Origin: Diplodia intermedia
Taxonomy: Eukaryota; Ascomycota; Dothideomycetes; Botryosphaeriales; Botryosphaeriaceae
Length of the DNA stretch: 64,000 nt
NCBI GenBank assembly: GCA_021495925.1
Contig: JAKEKT010000018.1
Location: forward strand, 310,001 to 374,000
Reading direction: 5' to 3'
Under the pieces are notes generated by a model. That model was not told the DNA's origin. It worked only from the letters and a program-made list of their open reading frames with translations, and searched no databases. A program made the position numbers and the translations under genes. Of the stretch, positions 32,994 to 43,475 are shown piece by piece (positions within the stretch are counted from its first letter, which is position 1; every line of letters begins with the position of its first letter).

Positions 32994-34820
32994 TTATATG
33001 TACTTGTAAGGGTTCATGATGCCCTTCTGGATGGGAGTCAGCACGATGAGAATTCCAAAGGGATGGCCAGACCTACCGGGTCGAACGTGTCTTTGATCTG
33101 CTTCATCAGCTTGATCATAGTTTCGCTCCTGCTGTACCCAATGAACGGCTTCTTTGTCAAACCGAGCCCGTGTTCGGCGCTGATACTTCCACTCCTCTTC
33201 GCGACCCATTCGTAGACAAACGGCTCAAGCTCCTTTTCCACTGCCTTGTCGAACCTCCTGGTGGGGATGTTTAGGTGGAGGTTGCTGTCACCCATGTGAC
33301 CGTAGCCAACAACATCGACCACAGGGTATTCGTCCGAGTCTCCGATAAGGCCGGCCTTGGCGAGGCGATCGCGCGTGTCATCGACCAGCTGGTACAGCTC
33401 TCCCAACGGAATGGACAAGTCGTACTTGTAGACTCCTCCCCAGTGGCCTAGGCACTCGGTGATTCCCTCCCGGCAGGACCAAAGTTCAGCTGCTTGGGTT
33501 TGGTCTTGGGCAAGCACTCCATCGGCGACAATCTCTTCGCCCATAACATGCTCAAGAAAAGCCGAAAGTTTCTGTCTCTGGTAAGCTAACGGATCCCGCA
33601 ACTTAAATGTATGGTACAAACCTCGCTGTCATGATCCGAGTTGGACCCTCTGGTTTCAATGAGACAGTAAAATGGATATTCACCCTCCAATGGTAGCTTC
33701 TTGTTGATTGCGTGCTTCAAGATATTCTGGCTCCGACCGTCCATGAGCTCAAAGGCGGAAAGAATCTCCGACAGTTGGCCCTTAGCTTCGCGGAAGGCCT
33801 GCTGGCACTTCTCAAAACTCTCCAATCCAAAGTATGCAACGTTCATGGCGGGCGAATTCTGCGGGCAAACGATCGAAACGCCAGTAATAATGCCAATCGT
33901 GCCTTCGCCTCCGATGAACAGCTGCTTGAGATCGTACCCGGTGTTGTTCTTGCGCAACTTGCACAGGTCATCGACGATGGTTCCATCAGGGAGTACGGCT
34001 TCGATACCCAGCACGTTCCCGTGCAAGCTGCCATACCTCAGGAGCCTGAGACCACCGGCATTGGTGGCAACATTACCTCCAATATGGCAAGATCCCTTCG
34101 CGCCCAGGTCTAGGGGAAAGACATGGTTCTTCTCCTGGAGGAAATTGTCGGCCACCTCGAGGATCACTCCGCCGTCCACGACCAGGATGCCGGAGACCTC
34201 GTCAAAAGACCTGATCTGGTTCATGCGGGACATGTTGACGACAATCTCGTCAAACACAGGTACAGAGCCACCAACCAAACCACTGTTGCCGCCCTGGGGG
34301 ACCACAGCCAGCATGTTGTCATTGCAGTACTTCAGAATCTTGCTCACTTCCTCCGTCGAGCCAGGCTTGAGAACGAGCTTCGTGTGGCCGCGGAACTTGC
34401 GCATCCAATCGCTGTTGAAAGCCTCAATGTCGTCGGAAGCGTCAGAAGTAACCCCGTCGATGACAGCGGATTGAGACCCCAGAAGCTCCTTGAAGTATTT
34501 CACATGGTCCGGCGTGATCTCGGCGAACTTGGGATCGCGCTTCAAATGCGGATACCTGAATCAATGCTCAGTTATAATTCGCCTATACGGGATTGGTGGA
34601 AGATGTACGATTCAGTGGTGAACTTGACAGTCTTGGACGGAGCCGGCTTACCCTTCACGCTGCCCTTGATGTCCGGCTGGTGGGGCTCGCTGGTTGCAGA
34701 TGTGCTCCCGGTCCAGCGCACCTGGGTAGCAGAGCGCAAGCGGGTGGCCTGCTGCAGCGGAACGCGTGAGCAGCGCGCTCTGCGCAGCGCAGCACCGGCA
34801 ATTCTAGAGGGGCATGCCAT
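32994..34820 (-). CDS. Mitochondrial FAD-linked D-2-hydroxyacid / D-2-hydroxyglutarate dehydrogenase (Dld2/Dld3 type)
   Basis: Oxidises D-lactate and/or D-2-hydroxyglutarate with FAD. Minus-strand exons 34820-34609, 34555-33622, 33577-33077 and 33026-32994 give 559 aa; an in-frame ATG at 34844 would add 8 residues. The N-terminus (MACPSRIAGAALRRARCSRV) is an Arg-rich presequence. The spliced joint TTESYPHLKRDPKFAEIT is family-typical. FAD-binding type 4 motifs: VVPQGGNSGLVGGSVPVFDE and GAKGSCHIGGNVATNAGGLR. C-terminal: VVGYGHMGDSNLHLNIP and SISAEHGLGLTKK. The last exon, 11 codons with the stop, supplies KGIMNPYKYI, the usual C-terminus. It is divergent from the proteasome gene. Confidence 0.92.
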
Positions 34821-35184
34821 GGGGGAGATGGCGCACAAAAACAAAGGAAGGAACTAGGGAGAAATAGGGCGCTGGCAAAGAGGTAGAGGAGAGAAGTGGG
34901 GGCGCGGAGCAGAGGCGGAAGTGGTGCGGAAAGTTAATTGTGAGAGAGAAAAGATGTCATGGCCGGCCGTGAATCGGCGCCGACGCGACGGAGCTTGGGC
35001 GAGCTCCGCCGAATCAGCCTTGGCACCGCACCTGGGACAGGCAGCTCAGCACGACGCGGCTTCACTATCCCATCGCCAACTACCCTTGCCCGCACTCACT
35101 CCCACCCGCCTCCACTCTCTGCGCCAGCAGCAACCGCTTGCCAAACCGTCTCAGACTCCACATACGTTACGACAACCTTCCGCG
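34821..35184. promoter_or_regulatory. Divergent promoter region, dehydrogenase/proteasome alpha4
   Basis: 364 bp between divergent starts. GCTGGCAAA at 34871-34879 is one mismatch from the yeast Rpn4 (PACE) element GGTGGCAAA. Such a 9-mer is weak evidence on its own. No TATA box is seen. Confidence 0.35.
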
Positions 35185-36157
35185 ATGGCATCCGGCTACG
35201 ACAGAGCGCTGTCCGGTGAGCTCGACTCCAGCACCATCACTATCGCAGCGTAGCTAATTGCTCTGTCGACTCCAGTCTTCAGCCCCGATGGACATGTTTT
35301 CCAGGTTGAGTATGCCTTGGAGGCCGTCAAGAGAGGTATTCCGCCCCCAGACAACCCTCCTGTTTCGCCGTGTTGACATCACTAGGAACTTGCGCCGTTG
35401 CCGTGAAGGGTAAGGACATCGTTGTCCTTGGCTGCGAGAAGCGCTCTGCGATGAAGCTCCAAGATACCCGCATCACTCCTTCGAAGATCTGCTTGGTAGA
35501 CAACCACGTTGCTCTGGCCTTCGCTGGCCTCAACGCCGACGCTCGCATCCTTGTCGACAAGGCCCGGTTAGAAGCACAGTCCCACCGCCTGACCGTTGAG
35601 GATGCTGTCTCGATCGAGTACATCACGAAGTATGTTGCTGGTGTGCAGCAGAGATACACCCAGAGTGGTGGTGTCCGTCCCTTCGGCATCAGCACACTCA
35701 TCGTCGGCTTTGACCCGAACGACAAGACCCCGCGCCTGTACCAAACGGAGCCATCGGGTATCTACTCGGCATGGTATGTTTTGAGACCAGCCCCGGTTTG
35801 GGCTGGGCAAGAGGCTTATGTGTATACAGGAAGGCAAACGCAATCGGAAGGTCGAGCAAGACGGTCCGCGAGTTCCTCGAGCGCAACCACAAGGCGGACA
35901 TGGACCGTGAGGAGACGATCAAGCTTACCGTCAAGTCCCTACTCGAGGTCGTCCAGACTGGTGCGAAGAACATTGAGATTGCGATCATGGCACCTGGAAA
36001 GTCCATCGAGATGCTGCCCGTGGAACAGATCGAGAAGTACGTTGAGAGCATCAACACTGAGAAGCAGGAGGAGGCCGCTACTAGGCGTCCCGGAAGGACC
36101 CCGGGCACCGGCACCGCGGCCATTCTGACGCGTCCTTCGGGCGAGGGCTCCAGCTGA
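35185..36157 (+). CDS. PRE6: 20S proteasome subunit alpha4 (Pre6/PSMA7)
   Basis: Outer-ring subunit of the 20S core. Exons 35185-35215, 35276-35335, 35386-35773 and 35830-36157 give 268 aa. The start reads MASGYDRALSVFSPDGHVFQ then VEYALEAVKRG, the alpha-subunit signature. The core is typical: CEKRSAMKLQDTRITPSKIC, AFAGLNADARILVDKARLEA, VQQRYTQSGGVRPFGISTLI, LYQTEPSGIYSAWKANAIGR. The Ser/Thr/Pro-rich tail after NTEKQEEAATRR is about 20 residues longer than in yeast Pre6. All introns are 50-60 bp. It converges on the CHY zinc-finger gene. Confidence 0.96.
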
Positions 36158-36416
36158 AGAGGATCGCGCAATGTAGGTCGTGGATAGGGATGGCAGCAGC
36201 ACAGGCGTTCGGATGATAGAACTTCTCAAGCCTGAATAGTAGCATGAACTCATGGAAGAGCATTAACGCGCCAAGTCACGATGCTGTCCCGTCTCACGTC
36301 TATCAAGTTGTCTGCGACCGCCCAAAATCAACCTACTACTACCAAGTAAATTATATGTAAACGCCGCCCTATGCACTTTGTGGTATCGCTCAACGCGCGT
36401 TGGTTTCCGAGGCGGC

Positions 36417-36901
36417 CTAGCCAAGCCTGTCCGAGACGTTGATGTCCCAAATGTTCTTCGGCACAACTTTCTGGACACGCTCGTCCTTGAGCATTCTGCG
36501 TGACCGGTTAGCTTTGATGCATAACCTGTTCTCAAGGCGCCGTACCTAGCATCGACGCGCACGTCTTCTCCCTCGACCTCGATTCGCGCCTCGGGGGTCT
36601 TGGCATCGATGACGAAGTGGTTGTCGCAGTGCGGGCAGTATTCGTCGCTCTCTTCGAACTCCTCGGCGTTCTTGCGGAAGCACTTCTTGCACTTCTTGCA
36701 GGCGAAAGTCATCTCGGTGCTCTTCTGGAGGTCGTGGCTCTGGGTCTCGGCGTGGCACTCGGCGCAGTCGAACCACTTCTTGCAGCAGGGGCTGCGGATT
36801 GCGACCTGGGCGTTGAGAACGTGCTTGCTGCGGCGAAGCGGCGGGGGTCAGCGGCGGCGGCGCACAGGGGGCGCGGCGCAGCGGGCGGCAACGTACCACA
36901 T
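36417..36901 (-). CDS. Small CHY-type zinc-finger protein
   Basis: Minus-strand exons 36901-36897 (5 nt), 36827-36546 and 36495-36417 give 121 aa. The product begins MCKHVLNAQVAIRSPCCKKW and is dense in zinc ligands: CCKKWFDCAECHAETQSHDL, then TFACKKCKKCFRKN and EYCPHCDNHFVID, the arrangement of the CHY zinc finger. The C-terminus is MLKDERVQKVVPKNIWDINV then SDRLG. Yeast Hot13, which promotes the Mia40 import pathway, is a small CHY protein and a possible counterpart, but this protein lacks an obvious presequence. The 5-nt first exon splits the second codon (TG|C). It is supported because the unspliced reading loses the conserved N-terminal CCKKWFDC block. Confidence 0.85.
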
Positions 36902-37574
36902 GGCGGCGGCCGTGTCAGCGGGCAGCGAGAGATGGCGGGCGGAGCGGAAGCCTCAGGCGTGTCCGTCAGGCGCAGCGTGAACCGTGGAGGTTGGGTTAGG
37001 CGTGGGACTTGGGCTGAAACCGAGCGGGCTTGGGGGATGGGGATGACATCGCAAGCCGCAAAAAGCCGTTGTATGTACCAGGGCGCGGCCAGCACCACGC
37101 GCGCCTGTGGGGAAACGCCGTTTGCCCTACGTATGGTACGGTACCGACATTTGCACGCCGCTCACTCACCACAGCCTCACTCCGTCACCACGCGCAGCAG
37201 CTGCGCTGCTCTCCGCACACCGCCACATTCTCAGTCCGAATTCCATCACACTCGCTCGCGCGCAGGGGGCCGCGGCCTGCAAGGTACTCGTGCAGGACCC
37301 CTCCATCCCGGCCAGCTCTCCTGCCGCATCGCCAGCCCAAGCCGACTCACGCCCATCGCGCCCCGAAACTTAATCTTCCAACACCTCCCGATCGCGCTCT
37401 CTCAATCACCCCGAGCTCCCTCGCGCTGGGCATGCTTCCGCTGCCACCACCGCTCCGACCTATTCTTTCGCGCCGCTCTGGCCAGCTCCGATCATTATAA
37501 CCGCCCAATCCGGGGGCATGAGTCCGCTGAAGCCCGCCGGTGAACAACTTGTGCTGCAGCCTTACTGAGCGGCC
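36902..37574. promoter_or_regulatory. Divergent promoter region, CHY gene/inositol phosphatase
   Basis: 673 bp between divergent starts, GC-rich. Contains several short ORFs but no convincing gene. Probably two separate promoters and leaders. Confidence 0.45.
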
Positions 37575-40500
37575 ATGGACAAACCTCCGGGCAAGACGGA
37601 GAGCACCGATGGCTCCTCCATCGTAAGTTTTGTTTGTGCCCGCCGATCGCACTGGAGCTAATGCGTGCTGTAGAAGCCTGTGTCGTCGCTGCGGAGCCAC
37701 TTCGAGAACATGCTCAACCGCCAGTCTTCCTCCGCCGATGCACCGCGTCCCGTAAATCCGCGACAGAGCTTGGGAAACATTTTCGATGGACCCGAGGAGT
37801 CTCGCACGCGCGCCGACGGCCGTATGTCGCTGGATTTACCACGACCCAATGTAGGCTTGCGAAGCACATCCCCGAAGGGGCTGTATGCGCCTCCGCGGAC
37901 ACCAGAGACGCGCGGCATGTCGTTGGACACGAACCGATCAAGACCAATCTCCATGTACCAGCTGTCTCCGCGAAGCTCGCCGCCAAGGTCCCCGACGAGA
38001 TCCCCGCCGGTTGTTACTGTTAATTCTCCTAAATCACCTAATACATTTCCTGAACCCGACATACAATCTCCTGCGCCGAGGAGCGCTCCGAAGCCTCCGC
38101 AAAGCTCACCTTTCGCCCGCTCCGGCTCACCTCATGGAAGCAGCAGTCGGCATTTTCGCGTACAAAGCAAACCGGCTACGCCGGCCATCGAAGCTCTCCA
38201 GGCACCTTTCCTACAATCAGCTGCCACCTCAGCTCCTTCACCTGATCCGCCGAAGCAATCGTTTGCACCATCGGAGAGAGAATACAATGGCCGATCGCCT
38301 TCTGTGGCGTCAAGCGCTGCTGGGCCACCCCCTATCAACAGAGCTGGCAAACCGAAGATTCCCAGCAAGCCAGCTTCAGTTGCAGGCACTTCGGTTTCAG
38401 GCACTACCGGGAAAGCTTCCCTAGCCGTGGATTCCAGCCATGCGCCTACTGAGGAGCGGCTGTCTCCTTTCAGCACGCCCCCGAGCAGCGATGAAAGCGG
38501 TGTACATTCTCCTCCTGCGCGCAACAACGCGAACAATATCGTATCTCCTACCGTGCCGCCTTCGGCCAAAAGGAACAGCTATTTCCAACAGCTACCTCCG
38601 GCACGACCATCGGAAGTTCAAGATTTGCCCAAGCAGCCAAGTCAACGGTCGCTGCAAGCACCTCCAGATGTTTCCGGCGGCGAAGCCAGCGACTCGCTTG
38701 ATGAACGGCCTGACTTACCTCCTCGGCGTGGCGGTGACATCAGAAAGTCGAAACCGCCTCCTCCGGATCCTCCGCCGGCGCGCCGTTCGATGGACACCTC
38801 CAGGACAGCGGTCCTTGACGCCGCACGAGCCGCCGCGGCCAATGAACCGACACCAAAGCTTCCAAAGCGGTCATCTACAATTGGGGCTCCGAAAACAACG
38901 ACAGTCAATGGAAGCAGTCACAACGAGCCATCTCGACCATCCGCGAGGCCGATTCCAGCCACAAGACAACCTCCGACCCAACGGTACAGTGCAATTTACA
39001 GAGACGACTCAGATGATATTGAACAATCATCTGATAAGACAACGACGATACTTTCGGAATATCCCGACTCCTCTCAAGCAAACAGAAGGCCACCAACATT
39101 TAGACAACGTCCGCGCGAAATTCCTCTGGGCTACGACACTAAATTATTTGCAGTGTGCGGCGAAGTAGTGTGCGCTTCTGGATATCTCACTCGGGCTTGG
39201 AGTTTAGTGACGGGCGAAATGCTGCTCAACACAGCTCTAGCGGAATCTACCAAAATGACTGCTATGGCTTTCAGACCATCGACAGATGTGGAAAAGGAGG
39301 GAGACATGATTTGGCTTGGAAGTGAGAAGGGAGAACTTTTCGAGCTGGATATCCCAACTGGAGCCGTCGTCGCGGACAAGCGCAACGCCCATTCGAGCAA
39401 GATCACAAAAATCTACCGGTACGCTGCGGAAATGTGGACAATCGACGAGGACGGAAAGGTGAACATCTGGCCCCCGGACGAAACAGGATCTCCAATCCTA
39501 CAGCAAACGCCAAACAGTTTCCGGATCCCAAAGAACCATAACTGCTCCATTGTTGTCGGGAACAAGCTCTGGGTTGCGAATGGTAAAGATATCCGAATCT
39601 TCCAACGAAGCCCTGAACACCTTGGCTTTGTGCCCGTCCTTGCGCAGGCTCTATCTCATCCTAACGCCGGAGAAGTCACTGCGGCAGCGATGATTCCCAG
39701 TCAACCGGATCGAATTTACTTTGGCCACAACGACGGCAAGGTGTCTGTCTATTCTCGGAAAGACTATTCCTGCCTTGGGGTTGTCAGCGTTAGCGTGTAC
39801 AAGATAAGCTGTCTGGCAGGTGCAGGTGACTACCTCTGGGCAGGTTACAACACAGGCATGATCTACGTGTATGACACCACTCAAACTCCGTGGAAAGTCA
39901 AGAAGGATTGGCATGCACATGCGAATGGCAATCCGGTCGGAGGAATCCACGTAGACCGAAGCAGCCTGTGGAAGATGGACCGACTTCAGGTTGCCTCCCT
40001 GGGCACAGACGGTGTAATCAGAATATGGGACGGCATGTTGAAGGATGATTGGCTCGAGCAAGACATGCAAGAGCACGATCTGGAATTCTGCGACTTCCGC
40101 GAGGTGTCGGCCACAATAATGACGTGGAACGCTGGCGCCGTTAAACCCACGAGCCTCAGTGGGAGGTTTGAAGAGCAGGATGGCAGCTTTTTCAGGGATT
40201 TGCTTCGACCTGATGATCCTTCAGACATCTTGGTTTTCGGTTTCCAAGAACTAGTCGATCTGGAGGACAAGAAGGTTACCGCAAGTAAGTACTCGCTCGA
40301 TCATGGTTTGGGGTTATGCGCTTATGCATGAACAGAGAGCTTCTTCAAGAGCAGCAAGAAGAAAGACGCGTCAGACCAAGAGCACATGAGCCGCCAATAC
40401 CGTGCTTGGAGAGATCATCTTGCTCGATGCATTGAGGAATATCTCCCGGGTGAACGCTACTACCTTTTGCATACAGCGAACATGGTTGGTCTCTTCACGT

Positions 40501-41437
40501 GCGTCTTTGTAAGGGAGTCCGAACGCATGAGGATCCGAGACATGAACGCTGCCGAAATCAAGCTCGGCATGGGTGGGCTGCACGGAAATAAGGTACGTCA
40601 ACATGGGCACACCCATACACCTGGGAATGCTAACACTTACGCCAGGGAGCTCTCGTCGTCCGTTTCACTCTTGATGACAGCTCCATTTGCTTCGTCAATT
40701 GCCATCTTGCCGCAGGCCAAAGCCAAACAGCCCATCGCAACAACGACGTCGCCACCATCATGGAGACGTCGGCACTCCCACCGCAAATGGATCTTGGTGC
40801 TCGCGCAGATGTGTTCGTTGGCGGAGGAGACGGCTCCATGATCATGGACCACGAAATATGCATCCTCAACGGCGACTTGAACTACCGAATCGATTCGATG
40901 ACGCGCGACACGGTGATCAGACATGTTCGGGAGGGAAATCTGACAAGGCTGCTTGAGAATGATCAACTCCTTCGGACCAAGAAGAGGAATCCCGGCTTCC
41001 GGCTGCGCGCCTTCAGAGAGTGTCCAATTACGTTTGCGCCGACGTACAAGTACGATGTCGGAACGGACCGGTACGACACAAGCGAGAAGAAGCGTTCTCC
41101 AGCATGGTGCGATAGACTGCTCTACCGGGGCCAAGGTCGAATCAAGCAGCTGGAGTACCGCAGACACGAAGTTCGCGTGTCAGACCATCGGCCAGTCAGC
41201 GGCAGATTCAATATCCGCATCAAGACAATCAATCCCAAGCGGCGGGCGATAGTTTGGGAACAGAGCGAGCATAGATTCGAGGATCTGAAGCAGCGGCTTG
41301 CGACGGACATAAAGTGAGTGCACCGGGGTGCAGGCTCGACGATGTGATGTAGTTGCTAACGGCGTGTCAGGCTCGACTACATGGTCAACGTATTCGGACT
41401 CAGCACGAAGGACGCGATGAAGCTGCTGAAGCTGTAG
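37575..41437 (+). CDS. Inositol polyphosphate 5-phosphatase with N-terminal WD40-like propeller
   Basis: Removes the 5-phosphate of phosphoinositides or inositol phosphates. Exons 37575-37622, 37674-40284, 40336-40592, 40646-41313 and 41371-41437 give 1216 aa. Order: a long disordered Ser/Pro-rich region (1 to about 480) with several proline motifs (PPRRGGDIRKSKPPPPDPPP); a beta-propeller region (about 490-830: IWLGSEKGELFELD, VWAYNTG-like WAGYNTGMIYVYD, ASLGTDGVIRIWDG); and the IPPc catalytic domain (about 835-1190). Catalytic motifs are intact: FGFQELVDLE (about 868-877), LGMGGLHGNKG, GDLNYRID (about 1050), PAWCDRLLY (about 1124) and SDHRPVSGRF (about 1151). The last exon supplies LDYMVNVFGLSTKDAMKLLK. 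The same WD40-IPPc order exists in plant 5PTases. Probably cytosolic or endomembrane-associated. Confidence 0.93.
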
Positions 41438-41903
41438 GGCGGGACGCGGGCATTGATGATGTTGATGATTTTAGTGCTGCATGGCCTGCATGGATGCATT
41501 CGCGAGGCGTTCGTTTTTCTTGGGGCAAAGCGCATGGGCGGCAACAGTCTCGAAACGGCGGATGCACAGTGGCAGGTTGACGACGGTGGCGGGTGAGCGC
41601 ATGTCCAGCCAGGAATGAGTATTAATACACTATACCCAAACCCATTACAGCTGAATGGCAGCTTTGCTCTGCGGGGTCGATGCCCCAGCGAGGCCCACTA
41701 CAGGCATTCGATGATGCTGCCATTGGAATGCTGCCGCTGCGGGGAGTCCGGCGGGTGCCACCATCTAGTGAGCGATCGCCAGCCCTCATCGCGCATGACG
41801 TCAAAATTGCCCCATGGGACGGCCAAAGACGCCCACTCGCGCTTGCCTTTTTGTACTTGAAGAGACGGCAGTGTACCCCAAAACATCCTACTCCAACCTT
41901 CCC
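41438..41903. other. Intergenic, no recognisable gene
   Basis: 466 bp between co-directional genes. No repeat or RNA gene seen. Confidence 0.5.
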
Positions 41904-42786
41904 ATGTCGTTCACCAGCCGCTGCGTGCCCAGACTATCCCGCACTTTCTGCACGGCTGCAATCCGCAAGACGGCAACGCCGACATTGACTTTGCTCACTA
42001 GACACGCTAGCCCCGCGATCTCGACTCAATTCCACACCTCGGCACCCATGCACAAGACGCAGTCGCGAGGAGAGGAGACGGAGGGCATGAGCGAGTGGAA
42101 GAAGCGAGCGCCATACCGCGTGCACGACCCCAACGAGCATTTCGACGTCAAGTACGAGGCCAATTGCCACTGTGGGCGTGTCAAGTACCAGCTCAGCCGC
42201 ATTGAGCCGCTTGATTCCAAGCTGTGCCATTGCACAACCTGTCAAACGCAGCACGGTAAGGCATCGGCTCGACACGTGTGCGTCAAGACGCCAATGCTGA
42301 CTACCGTTGCCGGCAGCCGCGCCCTTCCAATGGGCTGCCATCTTCCACAAGGAGGACATCAACTTCGTCAACGGCCACCATGACCTTGAATGGTACGATC
42401 CGTCCGACAAGTCGATAGAGCACAAGCTTCCGTGCAAAGTGCGCTGCTCGTTCTGCCACTCGCCCATCATGGACGAGGGCCGCAACATGATACTTCTGTT
42501 CCCAAGTTTGGTCCACCTGAAGACGGATGAAGACAGGGCTTATTTCAAGCCGAGGTGCGTTGCTCGCGCTGGCCCCCGGTGCTTGCAGGCCGCTAACGGT
42601 GCGTGCAGATGCCACATGTTCTACGGACAGCGCGTCATGGATGTTCCGGACGGCTTGCCGAAATGGGACGGGCTGTCGCAGGACAGCAACTTGATCGAAG
42701 ACAGTCCGCCGGATCTGGTGAGGGAGCTGGAGCGCAAGCGGGAGAAGGAGCGAGAGGAGCGGTTCAAAAAGGGCGAGAACAAATGA
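41904..42786 (+). CDS. GFA/CENP-V fold zinc protein, probably mitochondrial
   Basis: Exons 41904-42255, 42317-42554 and 42609-42786 give 255 aa. Residues 1-50 are a presequence (MSFTSRCVPRLSRTFCTAAI, ending FHTSAPMH). The GFA fold follows, with Zn ligands in ANCHCGRVKYQLS (Cys88, Cys90), LCHCTTCQTQHG (Cys108, Cys110, Cys113) and CKVRCSFCHSPIMDEGRN. The family was named for glutathione-dependent formaldehyde activation, a reaction not established for most members, so no substrate is proposed. The tail is a charged helix (VRELERKREKEREERFKKGE). A second in-frame ATG at 42048 (M49) would give a form without the presequence. The intron 1 acceptor leaves HAAPFQWAAIFHKEDI, as in relatives. Confidence 0.88.
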
Positions 42787-43475
42787 GCATCAGGTGAAGG
42801 CGTTGGTGTGATGGCGCAAATGAGATTGGGAACACAGAGATGCGTGGTGGGCCGGGGCCGGGCGCGCAGTCGGGAAAAGTGAATACCATTGAGCTTGAAC
42901 AATGACAAACAAATGGAGCCATTGTATGCTGGTGAACGACGTGTAACAGATTAGCACGCCTCTCTGCTGGGTTGCCTGCGCTCGCCGCCCGTGCCTCGCA
43001 ACCTACCTACTCGCCGTTTTCTTCGCTGAAAGTGCCTTTCGCTGCTGCCACACCGACGCACTCGCGCCACCCAAGTCCACTTTGCCGCAGCTGCGCCTCG
43101 AGGTAGAAGACCGACGAAGCGCTTCCTCCGCCGCATGCTCGCTCCCCGACACCATCTCCTCCTCGACCACCCTCGACAGTGCGACCGTCTTTGTCTTCCC
43201 TTGCCGTCTTTGATCGCGCCTGCCGATCTGCCGCGCGTGCTGACGCTGACGCGATCTCACCCGCGCACGCGATCACGTGCAGATCTCGGCTTTCGAGCCC
43301 TCGAGCGTAAGTCGGAGGCGGACCCTTGCAGCATCGGAGCTCGCGCGTCGCGCTGGCTCGGAACAGCGCACTTCTCACACATCCCTTCTCTTGCCCGCAA
43401 GACCACCATGGCCGCCCCAACTAATCCTGCTCGCGCGAACAGCTCCTCCTCCATCTGCGGTGTGCCGACCGCATA
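42787..43475. other. Intergenic, 3' flank plus promoter/leader of the chromodomain gene
   Basis: 689 bp. The stretch 43.0-43.45 kb has overlapping ORFs on both strands but no recognisable product and is probably a leader of the large gene downstream. Confidence 0.5.

Noticed and set aside
43007..43420. 137-codon minus-strand ORF before the chromodomain gene
   Set aside because: Lies in the probable leader of the large gene; no family character.
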